A stretch of 25,798 bases of DNA, taken from the IMG/VR virus record IMGVR_UViG_3300023181_000077, positions 1 through 25,798 of that record, one strand, 5' to 3'. The stretch comes from a virus. The position numbers and the translations under genes were made by a program. Shown piece by piece: positions 13,835-20,450 of the stretch. A model generated the notes under the pieces. That model was not told the DNA's origin. It did not search any database and saw only the letters and a program-made list of their open reading frames with translations. Position 1 is the stretch's first letter; every line of letters starts with the position of its first letter.

Positions 13835-14413
13835 TTAGAATTGTTTTCCATTTTCTTTAATGCGGTTTTCAATTTTGTGGTCAGCACGATTAGCATTGTA
13901 CTCTAACTTTTCCATTACAGCCCCGCCAATATCATAACCCCAGCGTCCGCAATAATCCATAATCCTAATTACAGCGTCTGCCATTTCTACTTCTGCCATT
14001 GGTCGGTTATGTAAATGGTCATCCATTAGGTTTTTACGTTCTCCCTCCATAGCTTCTGATAATTCACTATGTATTAAACATATCATTTCGGCTTTGTTAC
14101 GCTCTTTTAATTCGCCTGTATTAATATCTGTGTGCCACCCTGCTAATAGAGAAGCGTTGTAGCAGATATCTCTTATACCGTTTAATTGAGCATCATAATC
14201 TGATAATTCAAAAACCCATTTTACATCATAACCCCGAACACCTTTTGCGCCTTTAGTTTCAATTTCATAATCAACATGATGAGAGAGGCATTCCAAAAAA
14301 CTTAGTTGGGTTTCGTCAATATCATTACCTACGCCAATTATTCCATTTATTTGTATTGCGTAACATGAATACCCTGTATTTGTTTTTTCAACTATAACCG
14401 TTAATTCTTCCAT
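13835..14413 (-). CDS. HicB-like domain fused to MazG-type NTP pyrophosphohydrolase, 192 aa
   Basis: The N-terminal 50 residues have the HicB-antitoxin/DUF1902-like pattern LTVIVEKTNTGYSCYAIQING…VGNDIDETQLSFLECLSHHV. After a short linker (to about 75), the C-terminal half has the all-alpha NTP-PPase (MazG-like) motifs: IHSELSEAMEGER (Glu117, Glu120) and AEVEMADAVIRIMD (Glu143, Asp146), the EExxD-type metal set. MazG enzymes hydrolyse NTPs/dNTPs, possibly also ppGpp. The pairing with a HicB-like half and no toxin is unusual. The enzyme domain is surer than the HicB part. Confidence 0.75.
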   Translation of the reverse strand: MEELTVIVEKTNTGYSCYAIQINGIIGVGNDIDETQLSFLECLSHHVDYEIETKGAKGVRGYDVKWVFELSDYDAQLNGIRDICYNASLLAGWHTDINTGELKERNKAEMICLIHSELSEAMEGERKNLMDDHLHNRPMAEVEMADAVIRIMDYCGRWGYDIGGAVMEKLEYNANRADHKIENRIKENGKQF

Positions 14414-14417
14414 ATTT

Positions 14418-14741
14418 TTAATTTGTAAAGTTTAAATTTAGTGTCCCAGTTTCTTTACTCGCGTTTTTCTGCTGTTTTAAGCGCATTTCTTTGCTTATCC
14501 ACACCACAATGTACTTAGTCTTGTTATTCGGTCGCTTAGCCGCTACAAATGGATTTACAGGGTGTTTAAATATTAATTCCTGCTTTGCTAATTGTTGTAA
14601 AGCGTTACCCCATTCGCTGCCATTGCCTGTAATTTTACCACCCGCCATTTTATAGGCTTGTTTGAGGTCTTCTACTGTAAATGAAATAAACCTTTTGCTT
14701 ACCCATTTCTTTGAGAACTCGTAAGGGGTTAGATTATTCAT
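14418..14741 (-). CDS. Hypothetical protein, possible winged helix, 107 aa
   Basis: Residues 1-60 (ISFTVEDLKQAYKMAGGKI…EWGNALQQLAKQELI) look like a small helical, winged-helix-like domain. The C-terminal region KTKYIVVWISKEMRLKQQKN is basic. It could bind DNA, but this is inference only. It overlaps the upstream paralogue gene by 4 bases (ATGA) and is 4 bases from the MazG gene. Confidence 0.6.
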   Translation of the reverse strand: MNNLTPYEFSKKWVSKRFISFTVEDLKQAYKMAGGKITGNGSEWGNALQQLAKQELIFKHPVNPFVAAKRPNNKTKYIVVWISKEMRLKQQKNASKETGTLNLNFTN

Positions 14742-15112
14742 TTTTTAAGTTTTACCCATCCATATTCGATTTCAATGCCATTTCCTAAATAATATCCGTT
14801 TTTTGTTAAAAAGTTTATTACTTTGATATATGCATCTAAGTCACAATCTTCTGATCCACCATTTATAAAATCCATAGCGGCATTTATCTTTATGTTATCA
14901 TTACCTACATATCCAAGAATAGCACCAAGTTCAATACATTCTTTTCCAGATATTGATGAAATCGGGTTTAGAATTAAATATTGTGTGTGCTGTAATGATG
15001 CTTCAATCCAATATTCTTCGGTGTTTTCGCAAATAGCATTTCCAACAGTTAAAACATCCTGACCGTAATACTTTGCAAAGAATTTAATTTTGTTACTTAT
15101 ATTATTTTTCAT
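14738..15112 (-). CDS. Phage protein paralogous to the 19843-20247 gene, 124 aa
   Basis: Its layout matches that of the gene at 19843-20247: an N-terminal short helix with IKFFAKYYGQDV, then YLILNPISSISGKECIELG (45-63), a variable middle, and FLTKNGYYLG…EYGWVKLK at the end. The partner has YLELKPLSSITDEDAIEVA and DYLRSKGYALPY…EYNWIKLK. So the two genes are a diverged pair of one family of unknown function. Soluble, no membrane segment. It overlaps the downstream gene by 4 bases. Confidence 0.7.
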   Translation of the reverse strand: MKNNISNKIKFFAKYYGQDVLTVGNAICENTEEYWIEASLQHTQYLILNPISSISGKECIELGAILGYVGNDNIKINAAMDFINGGSEDCDLDAYIKVINFLTKNGYYLGNGIEIEYGWVKLKK

Positions 15113-15123
15113 AATTATTATTT

Positions 15124-16041
15124 TTAAAATTTATCCCAGTTTTCTTGTACCCATTCATCACAAATAATTACACGGGCGTTAATGCTTTCAATTACTTCTC
15201 GGTCATATTCCATTTCAAAAGTAATTAACCTTTTTTCCTTTGGTAATTCAATGAAATCTGATGTGTCATGAGTGCCAAAAACATATCTAAATTCATTTAA
15301 CGCGTCTTTCGTATAAACATGGTTTTTAACAATGTCGTAAGCTACTTTTTCGGGTATTTTATCAAACTCAATATTGTTATTCCACGCCCACGATTTAAGT
15401 TCTTTCTCAATAAGGTAGGCGGGGGTATTATTAAGCGTGTAGCAAAGCTTAAAATGCCTTTTGCCGGTCAAATCCATGTAAGCATGTCCCTGGTAAAAAT
15501 AATCCTTGTTAGTAATTTCAGTTTCTCCAAAAGGAAAGGTAAAAATTGTATAGCTGCTTTTGTTGTCAATTACGGTATCGGCTATAACTACATCGGGTCT
15601 GCCGCACTTGTACTCATCTTCAAATTGCTGCGTGTTTGAATGCAAAAAATTATTTGTGTATAATAACTCATTAATCAATCCAAAACCATCCTGCTCAGTT
15701 AAATTCCCTTTATCAGTAAACTTACTTGCAAACTCTTTACGCCTGTTATACTTCTGCTCAATAATCCATTCCTTAAGATATGTTTTGCATGTTTCAGATA
15801 ATTCAATTATGTGCTTTATCTTGTCGTATTTTTCAACATCTGCTTTTGCTTTAGGTAGTGAAACTTCTCGTATGCCGGTAGCTAACTTTTTTGTTTTATC
15901 TACATACGCTTCATAACGCACAGTTAAATCAATAATCTTTTGTTTAGCGGCTAAGTATTTTTCATAATTAGTTAAACCCTTTGCCTCGGTCATTATCTTA
16001 CCCACCATTGATGCTCGGCACTTAAATTTTACTGGCTTCAT
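15124..16041 (-). CDS. PD-(D/E)XK nuclease (YqaJ/RecB-exonuclease-like), 305 aa
   Basis: The catalytic region has GNLTEQDGFGLI (Glu116), then CGRPDVVIAD (Asp150) and VIDNKSS (Asn160-Lys161; the usual Glu/Asp-x-Lys is Asp159-Asn-Lys), followed by YFYQGHAYMDL, a motif after the core as in Cas4/YqaJ-like exonucleases. The N-terminal 100 residues are helical. Such nucleases make 3' single strands for annealing in phage recombination. It overlaps the RecA-like ATPase gene by 20 bases, so the two form a module. Confidence 0.8.
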   Translation of the reverse strand: MKPVKFKCRASMVGKIMTEAKGLTNYEKYLAAKQKIIDLTVRYEAYVDKTKKLATGIREVSLPKAKADVEKYDKIKHIIELSETCKTYLKEWIIEQKYNRRKEFASKFTDKGNLTEQDGFGLINELLYTNNFLHSNTQQFEDEYKCGRPDVVIADTVIDNKSSYTIFTFPFGETEITNKDYFYQGHAYMDLTGKRHFKLCYTLNNTPAYLIEKELKSWAWNNNIEFDKIPEKVAYDIVKNHVYTKDALNEFRYVFGTHDTSDFIELPKEKRLITFEMEYDREVIESINARVIICDEWVQENWDKF

Positions 16042-17104
16042 GCTGTAATATTTTTACTTTCTGTTTTTTTAATAAGTCCTTGTTTTCCTCGCTTAACTGA
16101 ACATCTTCATTATCTTCCAACTGTTTTAATTGGTCTATAGTTTCAGATTTTTCAATAAACTTTTTAATACGTTCTTGTTCCTGGTCTTGTTGGGTTTCAG
16201 GTTTAGCCTCATCATTGGCATTATCTTCTTTTTGCTTATCATAAGCCTTTGCGCTTTCAATACAAATAGCAAAATGTGATTTAAGTTTTTCCTTTTCCTC
16301 TTTATCAAGAGTTGACCATAATTCCTTAACTGCTTCAACGCCATTTTCACAAGCCATTAAAGCTTCTGATTTAATCTTAGTTATTTCAGGACTTTCTTTT
16401 TCTCCCTGATTAAGCCATTCACGTATTTTTATCCCTGCGTTTTGTCCTATGTAACCATTTCCATCGCCAAAAGCTTCTTTTAAAAATGATGGAATTTTAA
16501 GGAATGATTGATTTTTGCCCTCGTTAAACATCATAAGAGATGCAGTTAATTCAAACATGAAATTCTTTTCGCAAATAGGCTGTATGCCTAAACTCACAGG
16601 CTTATTAGGGTCTTTAAAATCGGTTTTCTCCCTTGCACGTATGCAGCAAATAATATCCATGTTAGCCTGTAAAAGTACATTCATGAAATATTTATTGCTT
16701 CTTTTAGCCCCTATCCAGTTAGCTACTTTACGCGGACTTCCATCTGCTTTTGGAGCATTAGCAATGTCATCAAGACCACCTAACCCTTCCATTAAATGGC
16801 TAACGCTATCTATAACTAATATCTTAACTCCTGCATCTTGAAACTCTTGTATAGCGGCTGCATATCGTTCAGGGCTAAAAGGAGGGTAAAGGTCAGCTAT
16901 CATAAACTTATCATCTAAGATGCCCGCGTATAATGAACCCCTGCCGTTTTCAGTATCTAAAAATCCTATTTCAGAAGCTTTATTTACCATTCCACGCGCC
17001 ATTAGTAACGCACTATAAGTTTTACCACTACCGCTTATTCCTGCAAGCCCTATGACTACTTTTGATTGACCTGATTGAACGGGTCGTATATTTAATATTG
17101 CCAT
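16022..17104 (-). CDS. RecA-fold AAA ATPase (AAA_24/Sak4-like), 360 aa
   Basis: Walker A GISGSGKT (residues 22-29) is preceded by a strand (KVVIGLA). The strand GFLDTENGR (47-55) and Walker B VKILVIDS (93-100) follow. After about residue 230 comes a long acidic/Lys-rich tail, likely helical or disordered. Phage AAA_24 proteins of this kind are Sak4-type RecA-like annealing proteins, or substitutes for them, and are paired with a nuclease as here. It starts 1 base after the HTH gene stop and is followed by the nuclease with a 20-base overlap. Confidence 0.8.
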   Translation of the reverse strand: MAILNIRPVQSGQSKVVIGLAGISGSGKTYSALLMARGMVNKASEIGFLDTENGRGSLYAGILDDKFMIADLYPPFSPERYAAAIQEFQDAGVKILVIDSVSHLMEGLGGLDDIANAPKADGSPRKVANWIGAKRSNKYFMNVLLQANMDIICCIRAREKTDFKDPNKPVSLGIQPICEKNFMFELTASLMMFNEGKNQSFLKIPSFLKEAFGDGNGYIGQNAGIKIREWLNQGEKESPEITKIKSEALMACENGVEAVKELWSTLDKEEKEKLKSHFAICIESAKAYDKQKEDNANDEAKPETQQDQEQERIKKFIEKSETIDQLKQLEDNEDVQLSEENKDLLKKQKVKILQHEASKI

Positions 17105-17105
17105 G

Positions 17106-17351
17106 TTATTTATTTTCTACTGTTATAAAGTCATTTACTTTCAATTTTGATATTTTAGCTAAATGCAAAACATCTGAAACTACTACCGGTGCATTAGAAT
17201 TATTATAGTTCCTTAGAGTAGCATCACTTAGCCCCATATCCTGCGCAAGTTTAGCCTGTGTCAACTCTTTTTTATCGGGATTATTTTTATTGATTGTTTC
17301 AATAACTTTTTTGATGTCAATCTTAACCCCTGTTCTGTTCTTTTCGCTCAT
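17106..17351 (-). CDS. XRE-type helix-turn-helix protein, 81 aa
   Basis: The HTH runs from about residue 30 to 52: LTQAKLAQDMGLSDATLRNYNN, a Cro/CI-type pattern with the recognition helix LSDATLRNYNN. It has no C-terminal dimerisation or peptidase domain, so it is a Cro-sized regulator. It sits in the early leftward region just before the recombination genes, not next to the rightward antirepressor, so it is not clearly the phage repressor. Which operators it binds is unknown; the tandem 23-bp-spaced motifs are possible targets (speculation). Confidence 0.8.
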   Translation of the reverse strand: MSEKNRTGVKIDIKKVIETINKNNPDKKELTQAKLAQDMGLSDATLRNYNNSNAPVVVSDVLHLAKISKLKVNDFITVENK

Positions 17352-17357
17352 GTTAAA

Positions 17358-17735
17358 TTATTTTAATTTATTAATTTCAATATCTATAGAATCCGTATAT
17401 TTTTTAAGTAATGCTAAATTTAACTTGGCTTGCTTGTCGTGTTTTTTATAAGTCCTGTTTAACTTCGTATTTTCTGCCAGAATATCATCCATTTCATAAT
17501 TACCTGACCTTGCTTTAGCTTCAAGTACAGGCTGCTCAAATAACACTATATCTTGGCAAACATCAAAATGTAGCTGAACTACCGATTTTATGCTATCTGC
17601 TTTGTGTTTATATAAATCCAATTTAATAGTATTCACTATAGGCGGCTCATAAGCTAATTTTACAGGTAGTTTTTCCAGTTTATAATCGTTACATGAATAC
17701 ATAGCGGCTAAGCCAATTAATAATAAGCATTTCAT
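17358..17735 (-). CDS. Small phage lipoprotein, 125 aa
   Basis: A type II signal peptide with lipobox AMYSC (MKCLLLIGLAAMYSC; Cys15) is followed by a mature, soluble region with a coiled helix (about 75-125, NTKLNRTYKKHDKQAKLNLALLKK). No transmembrane segment. One of five lipoproteins encoded here. Possible host-surface or entry-blocking role; not demonstrable from the sequence. Confidence 0.75.
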   Translation of the reverse strand: MKCLLLIGLAAMYSCNDYKLEKLPVKLAYEPPIVNTIKLDLYKHKADSIKSVVQLHFDVCQDIVLFEQPVLEAKARSGNYEMDDILAENTKLNRTYKKHDKQAKLNLALLKKYTDSIDIEINKLK

Positions 17736-17738
17736 AGT

Positions 17739-17930
17739 TTATTGTATTTTAGTTAAACATATTCTTACATGAGCCCAATCGTAAGTTGTATCGTATGAAT
17801 CATGTTTAAATTGGACTCTAATTCGTGTCTTAAGTACTAATATAACTTCTCCCTCATCATTATTTTGCTTAAACCTGTCTTTTACTTTTACACCTTGTTT
17901 AAATATTTCTTTGGATTCTTGTGTTGTCAT
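17739..17930 (-). CDS. Small SH3-like beta protein, 63 aa
   Basis: The core reads FKQGVKVKDRFKQNNDEG, then EVILVLKTRIRVQFKHDSYDTTYDWAHVRICL. This is consistent with a small SH3/KOW-type barrel. A possible adaptor or RNA/DNA-binding protein; function unknown. A 43-base spacer (17931-17973) on its upstream side has no feature I can call. Confidence 0.55.
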   Translation of the reverse strand: MTTQESKEIFKQGVKVKDRFKQNNDEGEVILVLKTRIRVQFKHDSYDTTYDWAHVRICLTKIQ

Positions 17931-17973
17931 AATTCATTATTTTTAGGTTTTATGGATAACCAGTTTTTATGCT

Positions 17974-18366
17974 TTATAATTCCCAAAAACTAAGTTTTCC
18001 TTTTACATTTAAAATTGGCTCGTCGTATAGTACAGCATTAGCAAGTACCCAATTGTAAATAGGTTTTTCTCCTTCGGCTGCTTTCTCTGCCCAAATGCTG
18101 CTGTGGCTTATTACGCAATCTATTATATCTACTTCGCCTATTATTGCGCCATCAGGCCTGTTAGGAAGATAATCGGCAGTCCACTCATGACCTACATGAT
18201 TAAGCTGTTTATCTGTTAGCAACTCATACAGAGAGCCAGCGGATTTAGCTGCAGCATGTATGTAAATGCGGCCACGGAACGATGTTTTCCACGTGCGGTT
18301 TTCTATGTTCTTGATGCCGTGGACTATCAAGCTTGCCCACGGCTGTTTTACAGTTATAGCTTTCAT
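17974..18366 (-). CDS. ASCH-domain protein, 130 aa
   Basis: The N-terminus has the ASCH (PUA-like) signature: KQPWASLIVHGIKNIENRTWKTS (residues 7-29) and FRGRIYIHAAAK (30-41). The C-terminus ends with NWVLANAVLYDEPILNVKGKLSFWEL. ASCH proteins are RNA- or nucleotide-binding, and some are nucleases or N4-acetylcytidine amidohydrolases; which of these applies is not visible. It starts in ATGA overlap with the small gene upstream. Confidence 0.85.
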   Translation of the reverse strand: MKAITVKQPWASLIVHGIKNIENRTWKTSFRGRIYIHAAAKSAGSLYELLTDKQLNHVGHEWTADYLPNRPDGAIIGEVDIIDCVISHSSIWAEKAAEGEKPIYNWVLANAVLYDEPILNVKGKLSFWEL

Positions 18367-18479
18367 AATTCAATTATTTTTTCGTAGTTAGGATTTTGCC
18401 CGTAATCTGTAAATAAATTACTTAAAGGCATGGCGTAATTTGGATCTGGGTGGGTTTGGGTTATTTCTATTGTTATCAT
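18363..18479 (-). CDS. Hypothetical protein, 38 aa
   Basis: A short ATG frame whose start overlaps the upstream gene stop (ATGA) and whose TGA overlaps the ASCH start (ATGA). The double overlap makes it a good candidate for a real micro-gene. The product (MITIEITQTHPDPNYAMPLSN…YEKIIEL) is soluble and otherwise unrecognisable. Confidence 0.65.
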   Translation of the reverse strand: MITIEITQTHPDPNYAMPLSNLFTDYGQNPNYEKIIEL

Positions 18480-18679
18480 GGTTTAATTATTTCTGCATTA
18501 ATAATACATGGCTTGTAAGCCCATTTAAGTATAGAATCTAAATGCCTGCCAATAGTTTGAGGATCTTTAGTGTTTTTAATTACTGTACCCCCGAATGTGC
18601 GCTCTGTGCAACTGCCATCAGTAAATATAATTATAGTATGGTTGTCTGATACTACCGTTTGTTTTATGCTCCAATCCAT
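18476..18679 (-). CDS. Hypothetical protein, 67 aa
   Basis: A beta-rich small protein (HTIIIFTDGSCTERTFGGTVIK) with two Cys and a helical middle (IGRHLDSILKWAY). The segment IIIFTDGSC recalls nothing certain. It is soluble, with ATG start, and its TGA overlaps the next start. Function unknown. Confidence 0.6.
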   Translation of the reverse strand: MDWSIKQTVVSDNHTIIIFTDGSCTERTFGGTVIKNTKDPQTIGRHLDSILKWAYKPCIINAEIIKP

Positions 18680-18691
18680 AATTGTTTAATT

Positions 18692-18901
18692 TTATTTTAT
18701 TACTTCTTTAAATGATATAACACCACAAGCTATAGGGTATTTAGTATCACAATACAAACAATCCCCATGTAATGATGGTTTTCCGTGTATAAAAGAAAAA
18801 ACCTTATGCTCGCCATGATTAAATTCAACGTCTATAAATTTTTCTTTATTTTCACATGATGTTATACAAAACATAAAAAGGATTATGATAAATGTTTTCA
18901 T
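18692..18901 (-). CDS. Small Cys-rich lipoprotein, 69 aa
   Basis: The signal peptide MKTFIIILFMFCITSC has a lipobox (ITSC, Cys16), followed by ENKEKF. The mature part has the metal-type pattern CLYC (residues 48-51) and a later Cys at 59, and ends in VISFKEVIK. Could be a periplasmic or surface lipoprotein with a structural metal or disulfide. Another member of the lipoprotein set. Confidence 0.7.
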   Translation of the reverse strand: MKTFIIILFMFCITSCENKEKFIDVEFNHGEHKVFSFIHGKPSLHGDCLYCDTKYPIACGVISFKEVIK

Positions 18902-18909
18902 GCTATTTT

Positions 18910-19179
18910 TTATTTAAGCTTATTCAATAACAATTCGCCTTCCTGTTTTTTAATATTCATAAGCTTACTTATTGAATCAGCCGATACTGGTAACTTATCA
19001 CTCCATATTTTTATTATATTCCCATCGTGATATACAGTGGTGTATAAATAATCAGCATCAACGTTTGGTAGCATTTCCTGTTCTACTCTGTCTGAGCTTT
19101 GTAATATCACGCATTTGCAATATAAAACAAACAAAAGGACAATAATTGCATAGCCTAAGTACTTTAATTCTGTTCTCAT
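18910..19179 (-). CDS. Membrane-anchored protein, 89 aa
   Basis: The N-terminus has one hydrophobic segment (LGYAIIVLLFVLYCKCVIL, about 8-26), then a periplasmic-type region with TTVYHDGNIIKIWSDKLPV and a helical C-terminus. No lipobox: the Cys pair CKC lies inside the membrane segment. Function unknown. It starts 3 bases after the 42-aa gene stop. Confidence 0.65.
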   Translation of the reverse strand: MRTELKYLGYAIIVLLFVLYCKCVILQSSDRVEQEMLPNVDADYLYTTVYHDGNIIKIWSDKLPVSADSISKLMNIKKQEGELLLNKLK

Positions 19180-19182
19180 AGT

Positions 19183-19311
19183 TTATAATTTTATAGCATT
19201 TAATTTATTGTTTGCATCAACAACCGATTGCCTGGTTTCAATAGTTGGGTTTTTAAGATAGGCTTTTATTGCCACGCCTCTTGATTGTAATTCTTGGTGT
19301 AATGTTTCCAT
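19183..19311 (-). CDS. Small helical protein, 42 aa
   Basis: A longer frame reaches into the HD gene, but the ATG at 19311 (METLHQELQSRGVAIKAYLKN) is the sensible start: it follows the HD gene stop by 16 bases with the usual A/T leader. The product is a short soluble helix-rich protein ending NANNKLNAIKL-like. Function unknown. Confidence 0.55.
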   Translation of the reverse strand: METLHQELQSRGVAIKAYLKNPTIETRQSVVDANNKLNAIKL

Positions 19312-19327
19312 GATTATTGTTTTAAGG

Positions 19328-19840
19328 TTATATTTTATGATCGTTAAGGCAAATATCCATTTCGTCAAACATATCACTATATAATGGCAAAAATAATACA
19401 GCTTTAAAATTAATAGCTTCATTCCTATACGCATCAGCCATTTTACTATTAGTAGATACAGAATACTTTATATTAGCAATACGGTCACATATTTTAACGA
19501 AAGTTGCATACTTGCAATCACGAATGCCTTTGTAGTATTTTGCGTTAGCGCGTTCTTTCCTGTTTTTGCCCTTTTCATTAGTTACAGCATATACTATTTC
19601 AGCAACATTAACACCTGAGGTTTCTTTAACGTCATTATATGTTTTCCTGCAATCTTCTATTAAATCATGACACCAACATGCTTGTATCACTATTTCCAAG
19701 TCCTCAGGTGGTATAAGATACGAAAATTGTTTAGCCGTGTTAGCTACCATTTCTAAATGCAATTTATACGGTTTACCATCGTATTTATGATTGGTATCTT
19801 CGTGGCAGGATATTGCCCATTCTTTTATTAGGTTTGTCAT
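19328..19840 (-). CDS. HDxxED phosphohydrolase, MESH1/SpoT-hydrolase-like, 170 aa
   Basis: The HD-domain residues are in place: His28 in HLEMVA, HD at 58-59 in CWCHDLIEDC with Glu62-Asp63, and Asp119 in VKICDRIANIKYS. HDLIED matches the HDxxED signature of (p)ppGpp hydrolases (SpoT hydrolase half, MESH1). The length (170 aa) suits a stand-alone small hydrolase. Substrate could be ppGpp or another alarmone or nucleotide, which is not provable here. In a phage this would reduce a host starvation or defence signal. It lies 2 bases after the paralogue gene upstream. Confidence 0.8.
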   Translation of the reverse strand: MTNLIKEWAISCHEDTNHKYDGKPYKLHLEMVANTAKQFSYLIPPEDLEIVIQACWCHDLIEDCRKTYNDVKETSGVNVAEIVYAVTNEKGKNRKERANAKYYKGIRDCKYATFVKICDRIANIKYSVSTNSKMADAYRNEAINFKAVLFLPLYSDMFDEMDICLNDHKI

Positions 19841-19842
19841 GA

Positions 19843-20247
19843 TTATTCAGTTTTTAATTTTATCCAGTTGTATTCAATTTGTTGTTCTACAGATAAATCT
19901 AAGTAAGGCAAAGCATAACCTTTTGAGCGTAGGTAGTCGCTTGCAAACCTATCGTAAATTATATGCACTTCAGCAGATTGTATTTCATCACCCCAATAAT
20001 AATCAAGTTGTATTAAATTGCCGTCTGATTTTACATTAAAAGCTGATTTTTCTAAATTATTAGCCACCTCAATAGCATCTTCATCGGTAATTGATGAAAG
20101 GGGTTTTAATTCAAGGTAATAACATTCTTGTAGCCTTAATGAATTTAACTGCTCTGTTTTTCTCGTTTCCCATAATTTATGCCTAACAGTTATTGTCCCT
20201 AAATACAAACCCATAAATCTGATTTGATTTTCAATTGTATTTTCCAT
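19843..20247 (-). CDS. Phage protein paralogous to the 14738-15112 gene, 134 aa
   Basis: The core YYLELKPLSSITDEDAIEVA (43-62) and the end DYLRSKGYALPYLDLSVEQQ…YNWIKLK match a family common in Bacteroidota phages without known function. It starts with ATG 32 bases downstream of the TAGGTTTG box in the tandem repeat at 20279, so that box is its likely promoter. A second copy of the family is at 14738-15112. Confidence 0.75.
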   Translation of the reverse strand: MENTIENQIRFMGLYLGTITVRHKLWETRKTEQLNSLRLQECYYLELKPLSSITDEDAIEVANNLEKSAFNVKSDGNLIQLDYYWGDEIQSAEVHIIYDRFASDYLRSKGYALPYLDLSVEQQIEYNWIKLKTE

Positions 20248-20278
20248 TGTTATAATTAATTATTGTTTTTCTATACAG

Positions 20279-20318
20279 CAAACCTAATATATTTTAGCTT
20301 ACAAACCTAATATATTTT
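20279..20318 (-). promoter_or_regulatory. Tandem AAACCTAATATATTTT repeats, probable promoter/operator
   Basis: Two 16-base copies (20280-20295 and 20303-20318) have the same 23-base spacing as the pair at 6059-6096. On the minus strand both contain TAGGTTTG (20286-20279 and 20309-20302), fitting TAnnTTTG. The upstream copy could also supply a TTTG at -33, though only 15 bases apart. Start of transcription is predicted near 20273, about 26 bases from the 20247 gene. Two identical copies with fixed spacing point to a bound regulator. Confidence 0.6.
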
Positions 20319-20337
20319 ATGTTTATTTTAATTTAAA

Positions 20338-20371
20338 GCAAAAAAAATACCGCCTACTTTCGTAAACGGTA
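20338..20371 (-). terminator. Intrinsic terminator with GAAA tetraloop
   Basis: A 10-bp stem (TACCGTTTAC/GTAGGCGGTA, with two G-U pairs) has a GAAA tetraloop and is followed on the minus strand by T8. It stops transcripts starting at the promoter 20418-20446 after only about 70-80 bases, and perhaps the spanin transcript as well. Confidence 0.8.
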
Positions 20372-20412
20372 ATAAAAACAATAGAAAATAAATAGAATTA
20401 AATAACAATATC
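20345..20412 (-). ncRNA. Short promoter-terminator transcript, candidate small RNA
   Basis: Between the promoter box at 20418-20425 and the terminator lie about 40 transcribed bases without a start codon of use. With its terminator this gives an RNA of about 65-70 nt that codes for nothing. It has no hairpin complementary to the GAAA loop, so it does not belong to the kissing-loop group. It may be a leader or a small regulatory RNA. Confidence 0.45.
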
Positions 20413-20417
20413 AGTCG

Positions 20418-20446
20418 CAAATATAGTAAACATTAGCGACAAACAA
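20418..20446 (-). promoter_or_regulatory. Leftward promoter TTG-18-TATATTTG
   Basis: TTG (20446-20444), 18 bases, then TATATTTG (20425-20418) agrees well with the Bacteroidota -33/-7 consensus. It starts just after the spanin gene stop at 20451, so it drives the downstream terminator-ended transcript. Confidence 0.75.
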
Positions 20447-20450
20447 TGTA

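Noticed and set aside
16135-16350. 71-codon Lys/Leu-rich frame inside the ATPase gene
   Set aside because: A shadow of the charged C-terminal part of the real gene at 16022-17104; no own start context.
20338-20425. Kissing-loop leader at the 20418 promoter
   Set aside because: The terminator loop is a GAAA tetraloop, which does not have a partner hairpin upstream.
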